From an uncultured Clostridia bacterium (lineage in GTDB: Bacteria; Bacillota; Clostridia; Oscillospirales; JAAYOS01), in contig CANQDU010000002.1 of NCBI GenBank assembly GCA_947593925.1, positions 186,001 to 250,000 of the forward strand: a stretch of 64,000 nt of DNA. Direction: 5' to 3'. Made by a program: the position numbers and the translations under genes. Positions within the stretch are counted from its first letter, which is position 1; every line of letters starts with the position of its first letter. The notes under the pieces are model-generated. The model ran no database searches, was not told the DNA's origin, and saw only the letters and a program-made list of their open reading frames with translations. This document shows, in pieces, positions 34,728-42,958 of this stretch.

Positions 34728-36914
34728 ATGCCGATAAAAGCAAACAAGAACGCGAACACCATACGCATACTCACAAACAACACCGAGTACCAGATAAAGG
34801 TCGATAAGTTCGGCATACTCAAACACGTCTGGTACGGCCGGCCGGTCTGGGACGATATGGATCATCTCCTCGACTATCCCGGCATAGGCTTCGCCGGAAA
34901 CATCCACGAGTCGGGCGACCGGCGCGAATACTCGCCGGACACGCTTCCGCAGGAGTACGGATGCAGCGGCGGCGCGGACTACCGCGTACCGTCGATAAGC
35001 GTCGTATTTCCGGACGGCTCGCGCACGGTCGATCTCCGCTACATCGGCTACACGATAGAGAAGGGGAAGTATTCCATCCCCGGCCTTCCCGCCGTCTACG
35101 CCTCCGATGACGACGCGGAGACGCTTGAGATATACCTTCAGGACGTCGCAAGCGAGCTCGTGGTGCGCCTCCGCTACGGCGTCCTGCCGCAGTACGACGT
35201 CATCACGAGGAGCGCCGTTATCTCCAACAAGGGAAGCGAGCCCGTTCGCCTCGAAAACGCCATGAGCTTCTGCCTCGACATTCCGTTCGGTGAGTGGGAC
35301 AGGATGACCTTTGTCGGCCGTCACGCCATGGAGCGCGTGCCCGACCGTCAGCCGGTAGACCCCGGCATACACGAGAGCTCGAGCGCGAGGGGCGCGTCGA
35401 GCCATCAGCAGAACCCGTCCGTCATACTCTGCTCGAAGGACTGCACCGAGACAACGGGCGAGTGCTACGGCGCGGCGCTCGTCTACAGCGGGAGCTTCAA
35501 GACTCAGGTGGAGCGCGACCAGCTCGGCGGAACGCGCCTCACGATGGGTATAAATCCCGACCTCTTCAGCTGGGAGCTCGGGGCGGGGGAGGACTTCTAC
35601 ACGCCCGAGGCAATAATCACATACAGCGGCGAGGGCTTTGACCGCCTCTCGCAGAACTTCCACGGCGTCATACGCAACAACGTCTGCCGAGGGAAGTACA
35701 AGCTCGCGCCGCGTCCCATACTCATAAACAACTGGGAAGCGACCTACTTCAACTTCGACGATGAAAAGCTTGCCGCGATAGCGGAGCAGGCGGCGGAGCT
35801 CGGCGTGGACCTCTTTGTGATGGACGACGGGTGGTTCGGCAAACGCTCAAGCGACACGTCCGGCCTCGGCGACTGGACGGTCAACGAAAGCAAGCTGAAG
35901 GGCGGACTCAAGCCGCTTGTTGACAGGGTAAAGAGCTTCGGGATGAAGTTCGGTATATGGTTCGAGCCGGAGATGATAAGCGAGGACAGCGACCTCTTCC
36001 GCGCGCACCCCGACTGGGCGATCGCCGTTCCGGGACGCGCGCCGGTGCTGAGCCGCAGTCAGCTCCTGCTCGACCTCACGCGCGCGGACGTCCGCGAATA
36101 CCTCTACGGCGCGATAAGCGCCATACTCACAAGCGCGGATATATCCTATGTGAAGTGGGACTTCAACCGGAGCATCTGCGACTGGTACTCCCACGGCATA
36201 CCGAAGGATCGCATGGGCGAGATGCCGCACCGCTACATGCTCGGTCTGTACGAGCTTCTCGAACGTCTCACGCACGACTTCCCGGACGTGTTGTTCGAGG
36301 GCTGCAGCGGCGGGGGAGGACGCTTCGACGCCGGTATGCTCTACTACACGCCGCAGATATGGTGCAGCGACGATACCGACGCCTACGAGCGCACGAAGAT
36401 ACAGTACGGCACGAGCTTTATATATCCCGTCTCCGCCGTCGGCTCGCACGTCTCCGCCGTCCCGAACCATCAGACCGGCCGCGTGACGCCGCTCGAGGCG
36501 CGCGCAGTTACCGCCATGGCGGGGAGCTTCGGATATGAGCTCGACCTCGGTAAGCTCTCGGACGCTGAGAAGGCCGCCGTGAAGGAGCAGACGGCGCGCT
36601 TCCGGAAGTACGACGACCTCATCCACAACGGCAGCTACCACCGCCTCTCCGACCCGACGGCGGACAAATTCGCCGCGTGGGAATATGTGTCCTTTGATAA
36701 GACCGAGGCGCTTGTCCACGGCATGGTCTTCCGCACCGAGCCGAGCGCGATGCGCTATCGTATTCGTCTCCGCGGCCTCGACCCTGAGAAGCTCTACCGC
36801 TTCGACACCGACGGAAAGATATACTCCGGCACGGCGCTGATGAACGGCGGGATACTTCTCCCGCGCACGTGGGGAGACTATGCGCCGTTTGAGCTGCACT
36901 TCACAGAGTTCTAA
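34728..36914 (+). CDS. Alpha-galactosidase, GH36
   Basis: A 728-residue cytoplasmic enzyme with no signal peptide, the usual size of GH36 tetrameric alpha-galactosidases that split raffinose-type sugars and melibiose. The N-terminal beta-sandwich covers about residues 1-320; the barrel contains FVMDDGWFGKRSSDTSGLGDW, FGIWFEPEMIS, DISYVKWDFNRSICDWY with the nucleophile Asp near residue 477, FEGCSGGGGRFDAGML, and WCSDDTDAYER with the acid/base Asp near residue 547. It follows queA by 34 bases with no promoter seen. No sugar transporter or regulator is beside it. Confidence 0.95.
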   Translation: MPIKANKNANTIRILTNNTEYQIKVDKFGILKHVWYGRPVWDDMDHLLDYPGIGFAGNIHESGDRREYSPDTLPQEYGCSGGADYRVPSISVVFPDGSRTVDLRYIGYTIEKGKYSIPGLPAVYASDDDAETLEIYLQDVASELVVRLRYGVLPQYDVITRSAVISNKGSEPVRLENAMSFCLDIPFGEWDRMTFVGRHAMERVPDRQPVDPGIHESSSARGASSHQQNPSVILCSKDCTETTGECYGAALVYSGSFKTQVERDQLGGTRLTMGINPDLFSWELGAGEDFYTPEAIITYSGEGFDRLSQNFHGVIRNNVCRGKYKLAPRPILINNWEATYFNFDDEKLAAIAEQAAELGVDLFVMDDGWFGKRSSDTSGLGDWTVNESKLKGGLKPLVDRVKSFGMKFGIWFEPEMISEDSDLFRAHPDWAIAVPGRAPVLSRSQLLLDLTRADVREYLYGAISAILTSADISYVKWDFNRSICDWYSHGIPKDRMGEMPHRYMLGLYELLERLTHDFPDVLFEGCSGGGGRFDAGMLYYTPQIWCSDDTDAYERTKIQYGTSFIYPVSAVGSHVSAVPNHQTGRVTPLEARAVTAMAGSFGYELDLGKLSDAEKAAVKEQTARFRKYDDLIHNGSYHRLSDPTADKFAAWEYVSFDKTEALVHGMVFRTEPSAMRYRIRLRGLDPEKLYRFDTDGKIYSGTALMNGGILLPRTWGDYAPFELHFTEF

Positions 36915-36918
36915 ACTT

Positions 36919-36963
36919 CACAAGAAAGAGGTTGCGGGCGTAGCCCGCAACCTCTTTCTTGTG
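36919..36963. other. Long perfect hairpin after the alpha-galactosidase gene
   Basis: A 21-base-pair perfect stem CACAAGAAAGAGGTTGCGGGC with the three-base loop GTA, five bases after the stop codon. No T run follows on the plus strand, so it is not a standard terminator, though it may end or protect the transcript. Same design as 54291-54339. Confidence 0.75.
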
Positions 36964-37235
36964 AGGCCGTCGGACAGAGCGCAGCTCTGCCGACGGCATG
37001 CGCTGCGCTTTGCGCCTCGACGGCTTCGCCGTCTTCGACGCACGCTACGCGAGAAGTATTTTCGGCGACGTACACGCCGCCGCCGAAAATGATTTGACTC
37101 TATTCGCCGCCTTCGGCGGCGAACTCTGCGAGGCTTCTTTGCAAACTGAAACCGGCGGGCGCGAAACGCGCCCGCCGGTTATTGTTTGCGGTGTTATGGT
37201 TGTAAGATGCGCGGCGCACCGTTGCACGCACGCAT
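36964..37235. repeat. Composite palindromic repeat, copy A (reverse orientation)
   Basis: No gene is visible in this 270-base gap. It contains a copy of the interspersed repeat also found at about 53.9 and 62.6 kb, inverted relative to them: the minus strand reads GCCTCGCAGAGTTCGCCGCC, then ATCATTTTCGGCGGCGGCGTGTAC and TGCGTCGAAGACGGCGAAGC. It lacks the roughly 75-base middle block (ending CTTCGCGCCGACGTCCCGAC) of the other copies. Further hairpins: CCGTCGG-a-CAGAGC-GCA-GCTCTG-c-CGACGG (36968-36997) and a stem of GGCGGGCGCG and CGCGCCCGCC (37152-37178). Confidence 0.7.
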
Positions 37236-38114
37236 CTACGCTCTCCGCCAGAGGAGAGTATTGTTCGAGAGCTCCGCAGTGACGCGACCCAGGCTCTTCA
37301 TCCAAGTGAGGTAGGAGCGCACGGTGGCGCCGATGAGCGCGTGCTGTTCGAAGGTCATCGCAAGCGAGAACTCCTCAAACACCCGCCGGAGAAGCGGGTC
37401 AAAGGTCATCGGCGCCGCGAGGAGGCGTTCTATCCTGTCCGCCGTGTCGTGCGTCGCCGCGATGTTGAAGTCGGCGAGCTCGGTTATGTCCTCCGCCGCG
37501 TCCGCGTGGGACGGGACGAACAGCTTTGCCCGGAGCGTCTTCACCTTGTCGAGCGTCGCGAGGTACGCTCCGACGTCGTAGACGAACGCTATGCCGTACT
37601 TCTCAAGCGTCGCGCGGCTCGCGAGGCAGTCCGCGAGGTAGACGACGTCGTCCGGCGTGCGAAATCCCACCATGTCGAGGAAGTGGCCGGGCAGGGGAAT
37701 GACCTCAAACCCATCCGGCATCACCTCCGGCGTCAGCGGCTCGGCGTCGCTCGGCTCCGCGAGGAGGAACTTTCGACGGAGCTCGTCCGGCGGACATCCT
37801 CCGTAAAGCAAGGACGGCTCAAGCGTCGGATGCCGCACAAAGCCGAGCTCCGCGCCGGGCGCGTAGATCCTGCAGCCGGTCCTGTCCTGAAGAAATTTGT
37901 TGCCGCCGATGTGGTCGGCGTGGGAGTGGGTGTTGTATATGGCGCGGAGACGCCAGCCGTTCTCGTCGAGCAGGCGGCGGACCTTCTTAGCCGCGTCCCT
38001 GTCTCCGCCGCTGTCTATGAGGCAGACGTCGCCGCCGTCCAGCCGCACGAGCCCGATCTTTGCGGGGCACTGAAGATAAAAGCTGTTTCCCGAGGCAAGA
38101 GTCAGTTCGTACAT
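37236..38114 (-). CDS. MBL-fold metallo-hydrolase
   Basis: A 292-residue protein with the metallo-beta-lactamase fold. IYNTHSHADHIGGNKFL is the HxHxDH metal motif (about residue 66), VIPLPGHFLDMVGF supplies the next His, DVVYLADCLAS the bridging Asp, and LFVPSHAD the last His. The C-terminal 100 residues are helical and may select substrate or form dimers. It is close to the glyoxalase II-like group, but the substrate is unknown. ATG 38114 is two bases from the stop of the SDR gene, so the two are cotranscribed. Confidence 0.85.
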   Translation of the reverse strand: MYELTLASGNSFYLQCPAKIGLVRLDGGDVCLIDSGGDRDAAKKVRRLLDENGWRLRAIYNTHSHADHIGGNKFLQDRTGCRIYAPGAELGFVRHPTLEPSLLYGGCPPDELRRKFLLAEPSDAEPLTPEVMPDGFEVIPLPGHFLDMVGFRTPDDVVYLADCLASRATLEKYGIAFVYDVGAYLATLDKVKTLRAKLFVPSHADAAEDITELADFNIAATHDTADRIERLLAAPMTFDPLLRRVFEEFSLAMTFEQHALIGATVRSYLTWMKSLGRVTAELSNNTLLWRRA

Positions 38115-38115
38115 A

Positions 38116-39114
38116 TCAGTCCCCAAACCTCTTGATGTAGTCCTCGCAGAACGCGTCGATCTTCGCGTCATACGCCGCATCGACTATTCTGTCGCCGGCA
38201 AGCAGCCTCTCTATCGCCATCCTTGCGCCGACGCTGAACGGTACGGTACAGACAAACGACGGCACGAACCGCTTGATCTTCGTCGTGTCGAAGACCATGC
38301 TCTCCGCCTTGTCGCCGAGGAGACCGCCCTTGTACTCGGGGAGCTTCCGCGCGATATAGTCGCTCGGGACGTGGAGAATATTCGGCTCCACGCCGAGTAT
38401 TTCGCACTCAATTTCGATTATACGGTCCCAGCTCAGAGCCTCGTCGGAAGTGATGTGGAACGCATGCCCCACGGCCTGAAGGTTTCCCACAAGCCCGCAG
38501 AAAGCCTTCGCGAAGTCGGTGTTGTGCGTCACTGTCCAGAGCGAGCGCCCGTCCCCGTGGACGACCGTGGGCTTGCCCGCGAGCATCCTCGCGGCGTAGG
38601 TCCACTGGGTCTTCGCTCCGGAGAGGGGGACTATCAGCTTGTCTCTGCCGTATGTGTGCGACGGACGCACGACGGTGGCGGGGAAGCCGTCCTCCCGGAA
38701 GCGGCGGAACAGCGCCGCCTCCGCGTCCGCCTTGTTCTGCGAGTAGTCCCAATACCGGTTGCCGAGGGGATTGCTCTCGGTGATGGGGTAGGAGGTTATC
38801 GGCTTTGAGTAGGCGGAGGCGCTGGAGACGAAGATGTACTGCTTTGTCCTGCCGCCGAAGAGGCGGAAGTCCCGCTCGACGTCCTCCGGCGTGTAGGCTA
38901 TCCAGTCGGCGACGGCGTCGAAAACAAGACCGTGCAGAAGCTCCTGCACGGTCTTTTCGTCCCTGATGTCGCCAATGAGATACCTTGCGCCGAGCAATTC
39001 ATACCCGCGGTCGGAGCCGCGGTTGAGGAGGAACACCTCATGCCCAGAGCGAAGCAGACTTTCGGTGACGGCGGAGCTTATCAGCCCCGTCCCTCCGATA
39101 AAAAGTATCTTCAT
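38116..39114 (-). CDS. NAD-dependent epimerase/dehydratase (extended SDR)
   Basis: A 332-residue extended short-chain dehydrogenase/reductase. ILFIGGTGLISSAV is the TGxxGxxG-type NAD(P) loop (GGTGLIS), YLIGDIRDE the adenine pocket, IFVSSASAYSKP the Ser region and YWDYSQNKADAE the YxxxK active pair. VRPSHTYGRDKLIVPLSG is the PRYxYG equivalent. Members near this sequence act on nucleotide sugars or, in chloroplasts, bind RNA; the substrate here is unknown. Nine bases after the cytidylate kinase-like stop. Confidence 0.88.
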   Translation of the reverse strand: MKILFIGGTGLISSAVTESLLRSGHEVFLLNRGSDRGYELLGARYLIGDIRDEKTVQELLHGLVFDAVADWIAYTPEDVERDFRLFGGRTKQYIFVSSASAYSKPITSYPITESNPLGNRYWDYSQNKADAEAALFRRFREDGFPATVVRPSHTYGRDKLIVPLSGAKTQWTYAARMLAGKPTVVHGDGRSLWTVTHNTDFAKAFCGLVGNLQAVGHAFHITSDEALSWDRIIEIECEILGVEPNILHVPSDYIARKLPEYKGGLLGDKAESMVFDTTKIKRFVPSFVCTVPFSVGARMAIERLLAGDRIVDAAYDAKIDAFCEDYIKRFGD

Positions 39115-39123
39115 GGCCGCCGC

Positions 39124-39744
39124 TTACTTGAGTCCCGCAAGCTCGAGCGCCTTTATGATGAGATCGACCGACGAATCGTCGTCTATGAGGCCGGTGTTTA
39201 TCGTGAGGTCGTAGTTGTCGAGCTCGTCCCAGGTGCGGTTGGTATAGTAGTTGTAGTAGTTGCGGCGGCTCTTGTCCATACGGCGCAGATAGTTCTCACG
39301 CTCGCGGTCGGTCTTGAGCTCGGGCGAGTCCTCGACAAGGAAGGCCATGCGCTTCTCAAGCGGAGCGGTGATGAACACGCGGAGCAGATCCTTGCGCTCG
39401 CGGAGGATGAAGTCTGCACAGCGCCCGACTATAACGCACGGGTTCGCGGAGACCTTGCGGATGACCTCCGCCTGTATGTTGAAGAGCGTGTCGTTGGTAA
39501 GTACGTCCGAGCCGCCGAAGAACAGCGAGCGCGAATTGTAGTTGCCGGTGACTATCGAGTAGAGCAGGCTGTTGGACGGCCTTTCGTCGGCGTTCTCAAA
39601 GAGCGCCTCGGTAAAGCCGCTGTCCCGTGCGGCGATGGAGAGGAGCTCCTTGTCATAGAAGGGAATACCGAGCTTCTTTGCGACATTCTGCCCTATGACG
39701 CGTCCGCCGCTTCCGTAGTACCTGTTTATCGCGATGATTGCCAT
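39124..39744 (-). CDS. Cytidylate kinase-like family protein
   Basis: A 206-residue P-loop protein of the cytidylate kinase-like family found widely in Clostridia next to unrelated genes. AINRYYGSGGRVIGQNVAKKLGIPFYDKELL replaces the normal GxxGxGKS/T loop: YGSGGRVIG lacks the usual Lys-Ser/Thr. PCVIVGRCADFIL, LRVFITAPLEKRM and RNYYNYYTNRTWDELDNYDLTINTG are the other family blocks. True substrate unknown; role in nucleotide salvage is doubtful because Cmk proper is shorter in loop and differs. It has its own promoter. Confidence 0.85.
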   Translation of the reverse strand: MAIIAINRYYGSGGRVIGQNVAKKLGIPFYDKELLSIAARDSGFTEALFENADERPSNSLLYSIVTGNYNSRSLFFGGSDVLTNDTLFNIQAEVIRKVSANPCVIVGRCADFILRERKDLLRVFITAPLEKRMAFLVEDSPELKTDRERENYLRRMDKSRRNYYNYYTNRTWDELDNYDLTINTGLIDDDSSVDLIIKALELAGLK

Positions 39745-39782
39745 GATCTGACCCCCTTCGAAGAACTTATTTTTCTATACAC

Positions 39783-39811
39783 ATTATACACCGTCGCCGG
39801 TCAATAATCAA
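39783..39811 (-). promoter_or_regulatory. Sigma-A promoter of the cytidylate kinase-like/SDR/MBL operon
   Basis: Minus strand TTGATT (39811-39806), 17 bases, TATAAT (39788-39783) with a TG one base before. It reads into three tightly spaced genes. Confidence 0.65.
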
Positions 39812-39859
39812 GAGCATCCTGTGTACTTTGTCCGCTAAATTTAGCAAAACCGCTGTCAA

Positions 39860-39893
39860 ATAAAATCCTTTACAGAAGCAAAGGACTGTAAAG
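39860..39893 (-). terminator. Terminator overlapping the end of the fRMsr gene
   Basis: Minus strand CTTTACAG, ten bases, CTGTAAAG, then GATTTTATTT. The stem includes the last codons of the gene. Confidence 0.6.
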
Positions 39894-40388
39894 TTGCTTG
39901 CTTGTTTTACCGAGGAAATCTCCCAATATCCTTGCCGTTTCGGTGAGACCCGAGAGATCTTCTTCGTCAAATGTTCCTGTAGAAGGACTGTCTATGTCGA
40001 TAACGCCGAACAGCTCTCCCGCCGCGTATATCGGCACGACTATCTCGGAGGAGGACGCCGCGTCACATGCGATGTGGTTTGTACACTTATGTACGTCCTC
40101 GACGATCTGCGCGCGGTTCTCCGCTACAGCCGTTCCGCAGACCCCGGAGCCTGGCTCTATCCGCACGACGGCGGGCTTGCCTTGGAACGGCCCGAGTATC
40201 AAAACTCCGTCCTTCATAAGGTAGAAGCCCGCCCAGTTTGTGTCGCGGAGCTCCATCTTGAGCAGCGCGGAGAGGTTTGCGAGGACGGCGGCGACGTCGT
40301 CCGTCTCAGCCGTGATCTTTTCAGCGTTCACGTTGATATAGGCGTAGGTCTCGCGCTTGGTTTCAAACTCTCTGTATTCTATATCCAT
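39870..40388 (-). CDS. GAF-domain free methionine-(R)-sulfoxide reductase
   Basis: A 172-residue single GAF-domain protein of the fRMsr (YebR-like) family that reduces free methionine-R-sulfoxide. NWAGFYLMKDGVLILGPFQGKPAVVRI, GSGVCGTAVAENRAQIVEDVHKCTNHIACDAASSSEIVVPI and GVIDIDSPSTGTFDEED match the family closely. The Cys in VCGTA and in IACDA (catalytic) are present; the first Cys (PACVRI in most members) is Val here, while an extra Cys stands in DVHKCTNH. I start at ATG 40388; its ribosome site lies in the msrA stop. Confidence 0.9.
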   Translation of the reverse strand: MDIEYREFETKRETYAYINVNAEKITAETDDVAAVLANLSALLKMELRDTNWAGFYLMKDGVLILGPFQGKPAVVRIEPGSGVCGTAVAENRAQIVEDVHKCTNHIACDAASSSEIVVPIYAAGELFGVIDIDSPSTGTFDEEDLSGLTETARILGDFLGKTSKQLYSPLLL

Positions 40389-40398
40389 AGGTTCTTCC

Positions 40399-40875
40399 TC
40401 AGTCAAAATGAATGTGGCAGTAGCCGCCGGGGTTCTTTTCGAGGTATTTCTGGTGGTACTCCTCGGCGGGGTAGAAGTTCTCCAGCGGCTTCAGCTCCAC
40501 GGCAAGAGGCTTGTCATACCCGCGCGCGAGCTCGGAGAGCATACGCTCCGCCGTCTCCGCGTCCGAGGGGTCGGTGTAATATATGCCGGTGCGGTACTGT
40601 ATGCCGTAGTCCTCGCCTTGATGGTTCACGGCGGTGGGGTCTATAACGGCAAAGTATTTTCGGAGCAGAGTCTCAAGCGTGAGCCGCGACGGGTCGTATT
40701 TCACATATACGGTCTCGGCGTGGCCGGTGTGCTCGTGCTTAACCTGCTCGTAGGTGGGATTTGCCGTGGGGCCGTTCGCGTAGCCGACGGTCGTCTCAAG
40801 CACTCCGGGGATGAGGTCGAAGTACTTCTGGCAGCCCCAGAAGCACCCTCCGGCGAGGTATATTTCCTTTGTCAT
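40399..40875 (-). CDS. msrA: Peptide methionine-(S)-sulfoxide reductase MsrA
   Basis: A 158-residue repair enzyme for oxidised methionine. AGGCFWGCQKYFDLIPGVLETTVGYANG has the catalytic GCFWG; HTGHAETVYVKYDPSRLTLETLLRKYF and QYRTGIYYTDPSDAE are family blocks; the end ENFYPAEEYHQKYLEKNPGGYCHI contains the resolving Cys. No MsrB domain is fused; the following gene reduces the R form of the free amino acid. In an operon with nrdR. Confidence 0.97.
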   Translation of the reverse strand: MTKEIYLAGGCFWGCQKYFDLIPGVLETTVGYANGPTANPTYEQVKHEHTGHAETVYVKYDPSRLTLETLLRKYFAVIDPTAVNHQGEDYGIQYRTGIYYTDPSDAETAERMLSELARGYDKPLAVELKPLENFYPAEEYHQKYLEKNPGGYCHIHFD

Positions 40876-40887
40876 ACCGTCACTTCC

Positions 40888-41346
40888 TTACCTGTTTTCG
40901 TCAGAAGTCAGCGCCTTTATCTCGCGCAGGAAGCTGTCCACGTCCTTGAACTGGCGGTAGACCGAGGCGAAGCGGACATACGCGACCTCGTCTATCTTTC
41001 TCAGCTCGCCGAGGACCATTTCGCCGATCTCCTGCGACGTAGCCTCGCGCACGAGGCTGTTCTGAAGGCTCTGCTCGATGTTGCTCACGGCGGCGTTCAG
41101 AACGTCCAGCGTCACGGAGCGCTTCTCAAAGGCGCGGAGCATAGCGTTTAGGACCTTCTCGCGCGAGAATGCCTCGCGCGAACCGTCCCGCTTTATGACG
41201 ATTATAGGCATGCTCTCCACTTTTTCGTATGTAGTGAAGCGCCTCGAGCATTCGAGACATTCGCGGCGGCGTCGGATGCTCCCGTCCTCGGTGGGTCGGG
41301 AATCGACGACCTTACTGTCGGTGTGACCGCAAAACGGACATTTCAT
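40888..41346 (-). CDS. nrdR: Ribonucleotide reductase regulator NrdR
   Basis: A 152-residue repressor of ribonucleotide reductase genes. The N-terminal zinc ribbon has [15 protein letters not shown] and [15 protein letters not shown]; the ATP-cone follows: [27 protein letters not shown] and [32 protein letters not shown] 41346 follows GGAGG. First gene of an operon with msrA and the free-Met sulfoxide reductase, which suggests a common link to oxygen exposure. No nrd genes are in the window. Confidence 0.97.
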   Translation of the reverse strand: MKCPFCGHTDSKVVDSRPTEDGSIRRRRECLECSRRFTTYEKVESMPIIVIKRDGSREAFSREKVLNAMLRAFEKRSVTLDVLNAAVSNIEQSLQNSLVREATSQEIGEMVLGELRKIDEVAYVRFASVYRQFKDVDSFLREIKALTSDENR

Positions 41347-41370
41347 AGCAAAACCTCCAATATTCGGCGG

Positions 41371-41399
41371 TTTCAATACCGCAAAAGTTCTGATATAAT
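41371..41399 (+). promoter_or_regulatory. Extended -10 promoter for small membrane protein gene
   Basis: TATAAT (41394-41399) preceded by TGA; a poor -35 (TTTCAA, 41371-41376) stands 17 bases upstream. Lies in the divergent gap with nrdR. Confidence 0.45.
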
Positions 41400-41432
41400 G
41401 TTATCGGTACGGGAAAGGAGAGTGCGCTTTCA

Positions 41433-41669
41433 ATGAAAAACAAAAGAACATCCTCGGAGCTTGCCCTGTGGCTGGCGAAAAGGGGACTCCAATTTGCCTC
41501 ACTTGCGATGTTTATCGCTTACATATTTCTATTATACACCGAAACGGCAATTTTTCAAGCGGAATTTGCGCTTCGCCATGCCGCCTGCGAATTTTGCTCG
41601 GTGGGCTCGTCCGTCCTGCTCCTTGCGCTCCTCTCGGCGCTCATAGTGCAGGACAGGCTCGGTGAGTGA
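41433..41669 (+). CDS. Small membrane protein, unknown
   Basis: I do not recognise this 78-residue protein. It has a basic N-terminus (MKNKRTSSELALWLAKRG) and two hydrophobic helices (LQFASLAMFIAYIFLLYTETAIF and VGSSVLLLALLSALIVQD) with a short loop holding two Cys (AACEFCSVG). ATG follows GGAAAGGAG at about 11 bases. The promoter upstream and lack of overlap with other genes support expression. Confidence 0.6.
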   Translation: MKNKRTSSELALWLAKRGLQFASLAMFIAYIFLLYTETAIFQAEFALRHAACEFCSVGSSVLLLALLSALIVQDRLGE

Positions 41670-41673
41670 ACAC

Positions 41674-41702
41674 TTGAAGCCTCCCAAATTACATGGTATA
41701 AT
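41674..41702 (+). promoter_or_regulatory. Sigma-A promoter inside an inverted repeat
   Basis: TTGAAG (41674-41679), 17 bases, TATAAT (41697-41702). The spacer includes AGCCTCCCAAA, complementary to TTTGGGAGGCT just before the next ATG (see findings). Confidence 0.7.
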
Positions 41703-41732
41703 GTTAGAAACGATTTTTGGGAGGCTCGCCCG

Positions 41733-42437
41733 ATGAAGGTACGCTCACAGTCCGCCTTGCCGGCTATAATGATGGTGGTCGCGATATTTGCGGCCATCCT
41801 TTCCGCCGCGCGCGTCATACAGCTTTCGCGCTGGAACTCTCTCCTCCGCGAAGGATTTGAACCCTCCGGCGCGGTGTACGATCCCGCCTCGCCGGACGTC
41901 TTTGAGGGTGTGCCTTCGCCGGACTTTGCTGAGATCGAGGGCGGGGTCTTCACGCTTGAGAAAAGCCTCATCTACTACGACCGTCCGGGCGGCGCGGCGG
42001 TCCTCACGCTCGAGCCGGGAGAGTATTTCGCCGCAGGATCTTCCGAGGACGCCGAAAACGTCTACGGCGAGCGGAGCCTGCCCGTGTCGGACGGCTGGCG
42101 CTGTGTCCGGCCGTTCGTGAAGAGCGGGGAGGAGCCGGGAGAACGGCTCTATGTAAAGACGGCGGATCTGCTCCGCGCGATAGAGACCGTTCTTCCCGAG
42201 GGCGAGCCGGAGAACTGCGCCATCGGCGGTGAGAACGGCGCGGCGCGCGCCATGACTCCGGCGGAGCGGACGCTTCTCGCAAACGACATCGCGCTGTATG
42301 ACGCGGGAATATACTGCTCATCGGACCTTGAGGTCGGCATATTCGAGGCGCGCACGGTCTTTACCGGCGTCGCGGGACTTGCGCTGATATGCTGGTCGAT
42401 AGTTCTGTTCCGGTTTGGCGGACGGGAGAAGGAGTAG
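41733..42437 (+). CDS. Membrane-bound protein of unknown function
   Basis: Not recognised. 234 residues: N-terminal helix (LPAIMMVVAIFAAILSAARVI), an acidic extracytoplasmic part of about 160 residues with strand-rich segments such as GGVFTLEKSLIYYDRPGGAAVLTLEPGEYF (SH3-like appearance) and ALYDAGIYCSSDLEVG, and a C-terminal helix (FTGVAGLALICWSIVLFRFGG) ending in a charged tail. ATG follows TTGGGAGG. It is followed four bases later by a GNAT gene. Confidence 0.6.
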   Translation: MKVRSQSALPAIMMVVAIFAAILSAARVIQLSRWNSLLREGFEPSGAVYDPASPDVFEGVPSPDFAEIEGGVFTLEKSLIYYDRPGGAAVLTLEPGEYFAAGSSEDAENVYGERSLPVSDGWRCVRPFVKSGEEPGERLYVKTADLLRAIETVLPEGEPENCAIGGENGAARAMTPAERTLLANDIALYDAGIYCSSDLEVGIFEARTVFTGVAGLALICWSIVLFRFGGREKE

Positions 42438-42441
42438 TGAC

Positions 42442-42900
42442 ATGAGTGAATTTGCAACCGTTCTAAGCGACGGAGAGATATACCTACGCCTTGACCGCAC
42501 CGTCGGCCGGGACGACGACATCGGACGCGTACCTGCGTTCATCTTCACCGTTTGCCGCTGCTCGGACGACGAGGAGGTGGGCGGCTGCGACCTGCGCGTG
42601 GGTCACAGCGGCAGGGACGCGTACTACTCGACCTACTACGGCGGCAACATCGGCTACCACATCGACCCGTCGTTTCGCGGGAACAGGTACGCCGCGAAAG
42701 CGTGTCTTCTGCTTTTCCGGCTCGCGAAGGAGAAGGGGATGGACAGAGTCTACATCACCTGCGACCCGTCAAACCCGGCTTCAAAACGCACCTGCGAGCT
42801 TGCGGGCTGCGAATTTGTCGAGCGCACGGATATCCCGTCCGATAACTCGATGTATGCGGAGGGAAAGCGCGAGGTGCTTGTTTTCCTCAAGCGGCTGTAA
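42442..42900 (+). CDS. GNAT family N-acetyltransferase
   Basis: A 152-residue acetyltransferase. YYGGNIGYHIDPSFRGNRYAAKACLLLFRLAKEKGMDRVYITCDPSNPASKRTCELAGCEFVERT contains the acetyl-CoA loop RGNRYA (RxxGxA form) and the NxxS/A...GC/AF end motif, as in ribosomal-protein or aminoglycoside-type GNATs. Target unknown. I start at ATG 42442 after AAGGAG; the track starts nine codons earlier in the overlap region. Confidence 0.85.
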   Translation: MSEFATVLSDGEIYLRLDRTVGRDDDIGRVPAFIFTVCRCSDDEEVGGCDLRVGHSGRDAYYSTYYGGNIGYHIDPSFRGNRYAAKACLLLFRLAKEKGMDRVYITCDPSNPASKRTCELAGCEFVERTDIPSDNSMYAEGKREVLVFLKRL

Positions 42901-42920
42901 CGGGCCGAGGCAGAAGATAA

Positions 42921-42958
42921 AGAGCTCACCGTGAAGATTTTCACGGTGAGCTCTTTTT
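42921..42958. terminator. Bidirectional intrinsic terminator
   Basis: AGAGCTCACCGTGAA-GATT-TTCACGGTGAGCTCT, then TTTT on the plus strand. Perfect 15-bp stem, shared by the GNAT gene and the convergent small Cys protein. Confidence 0.9.
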
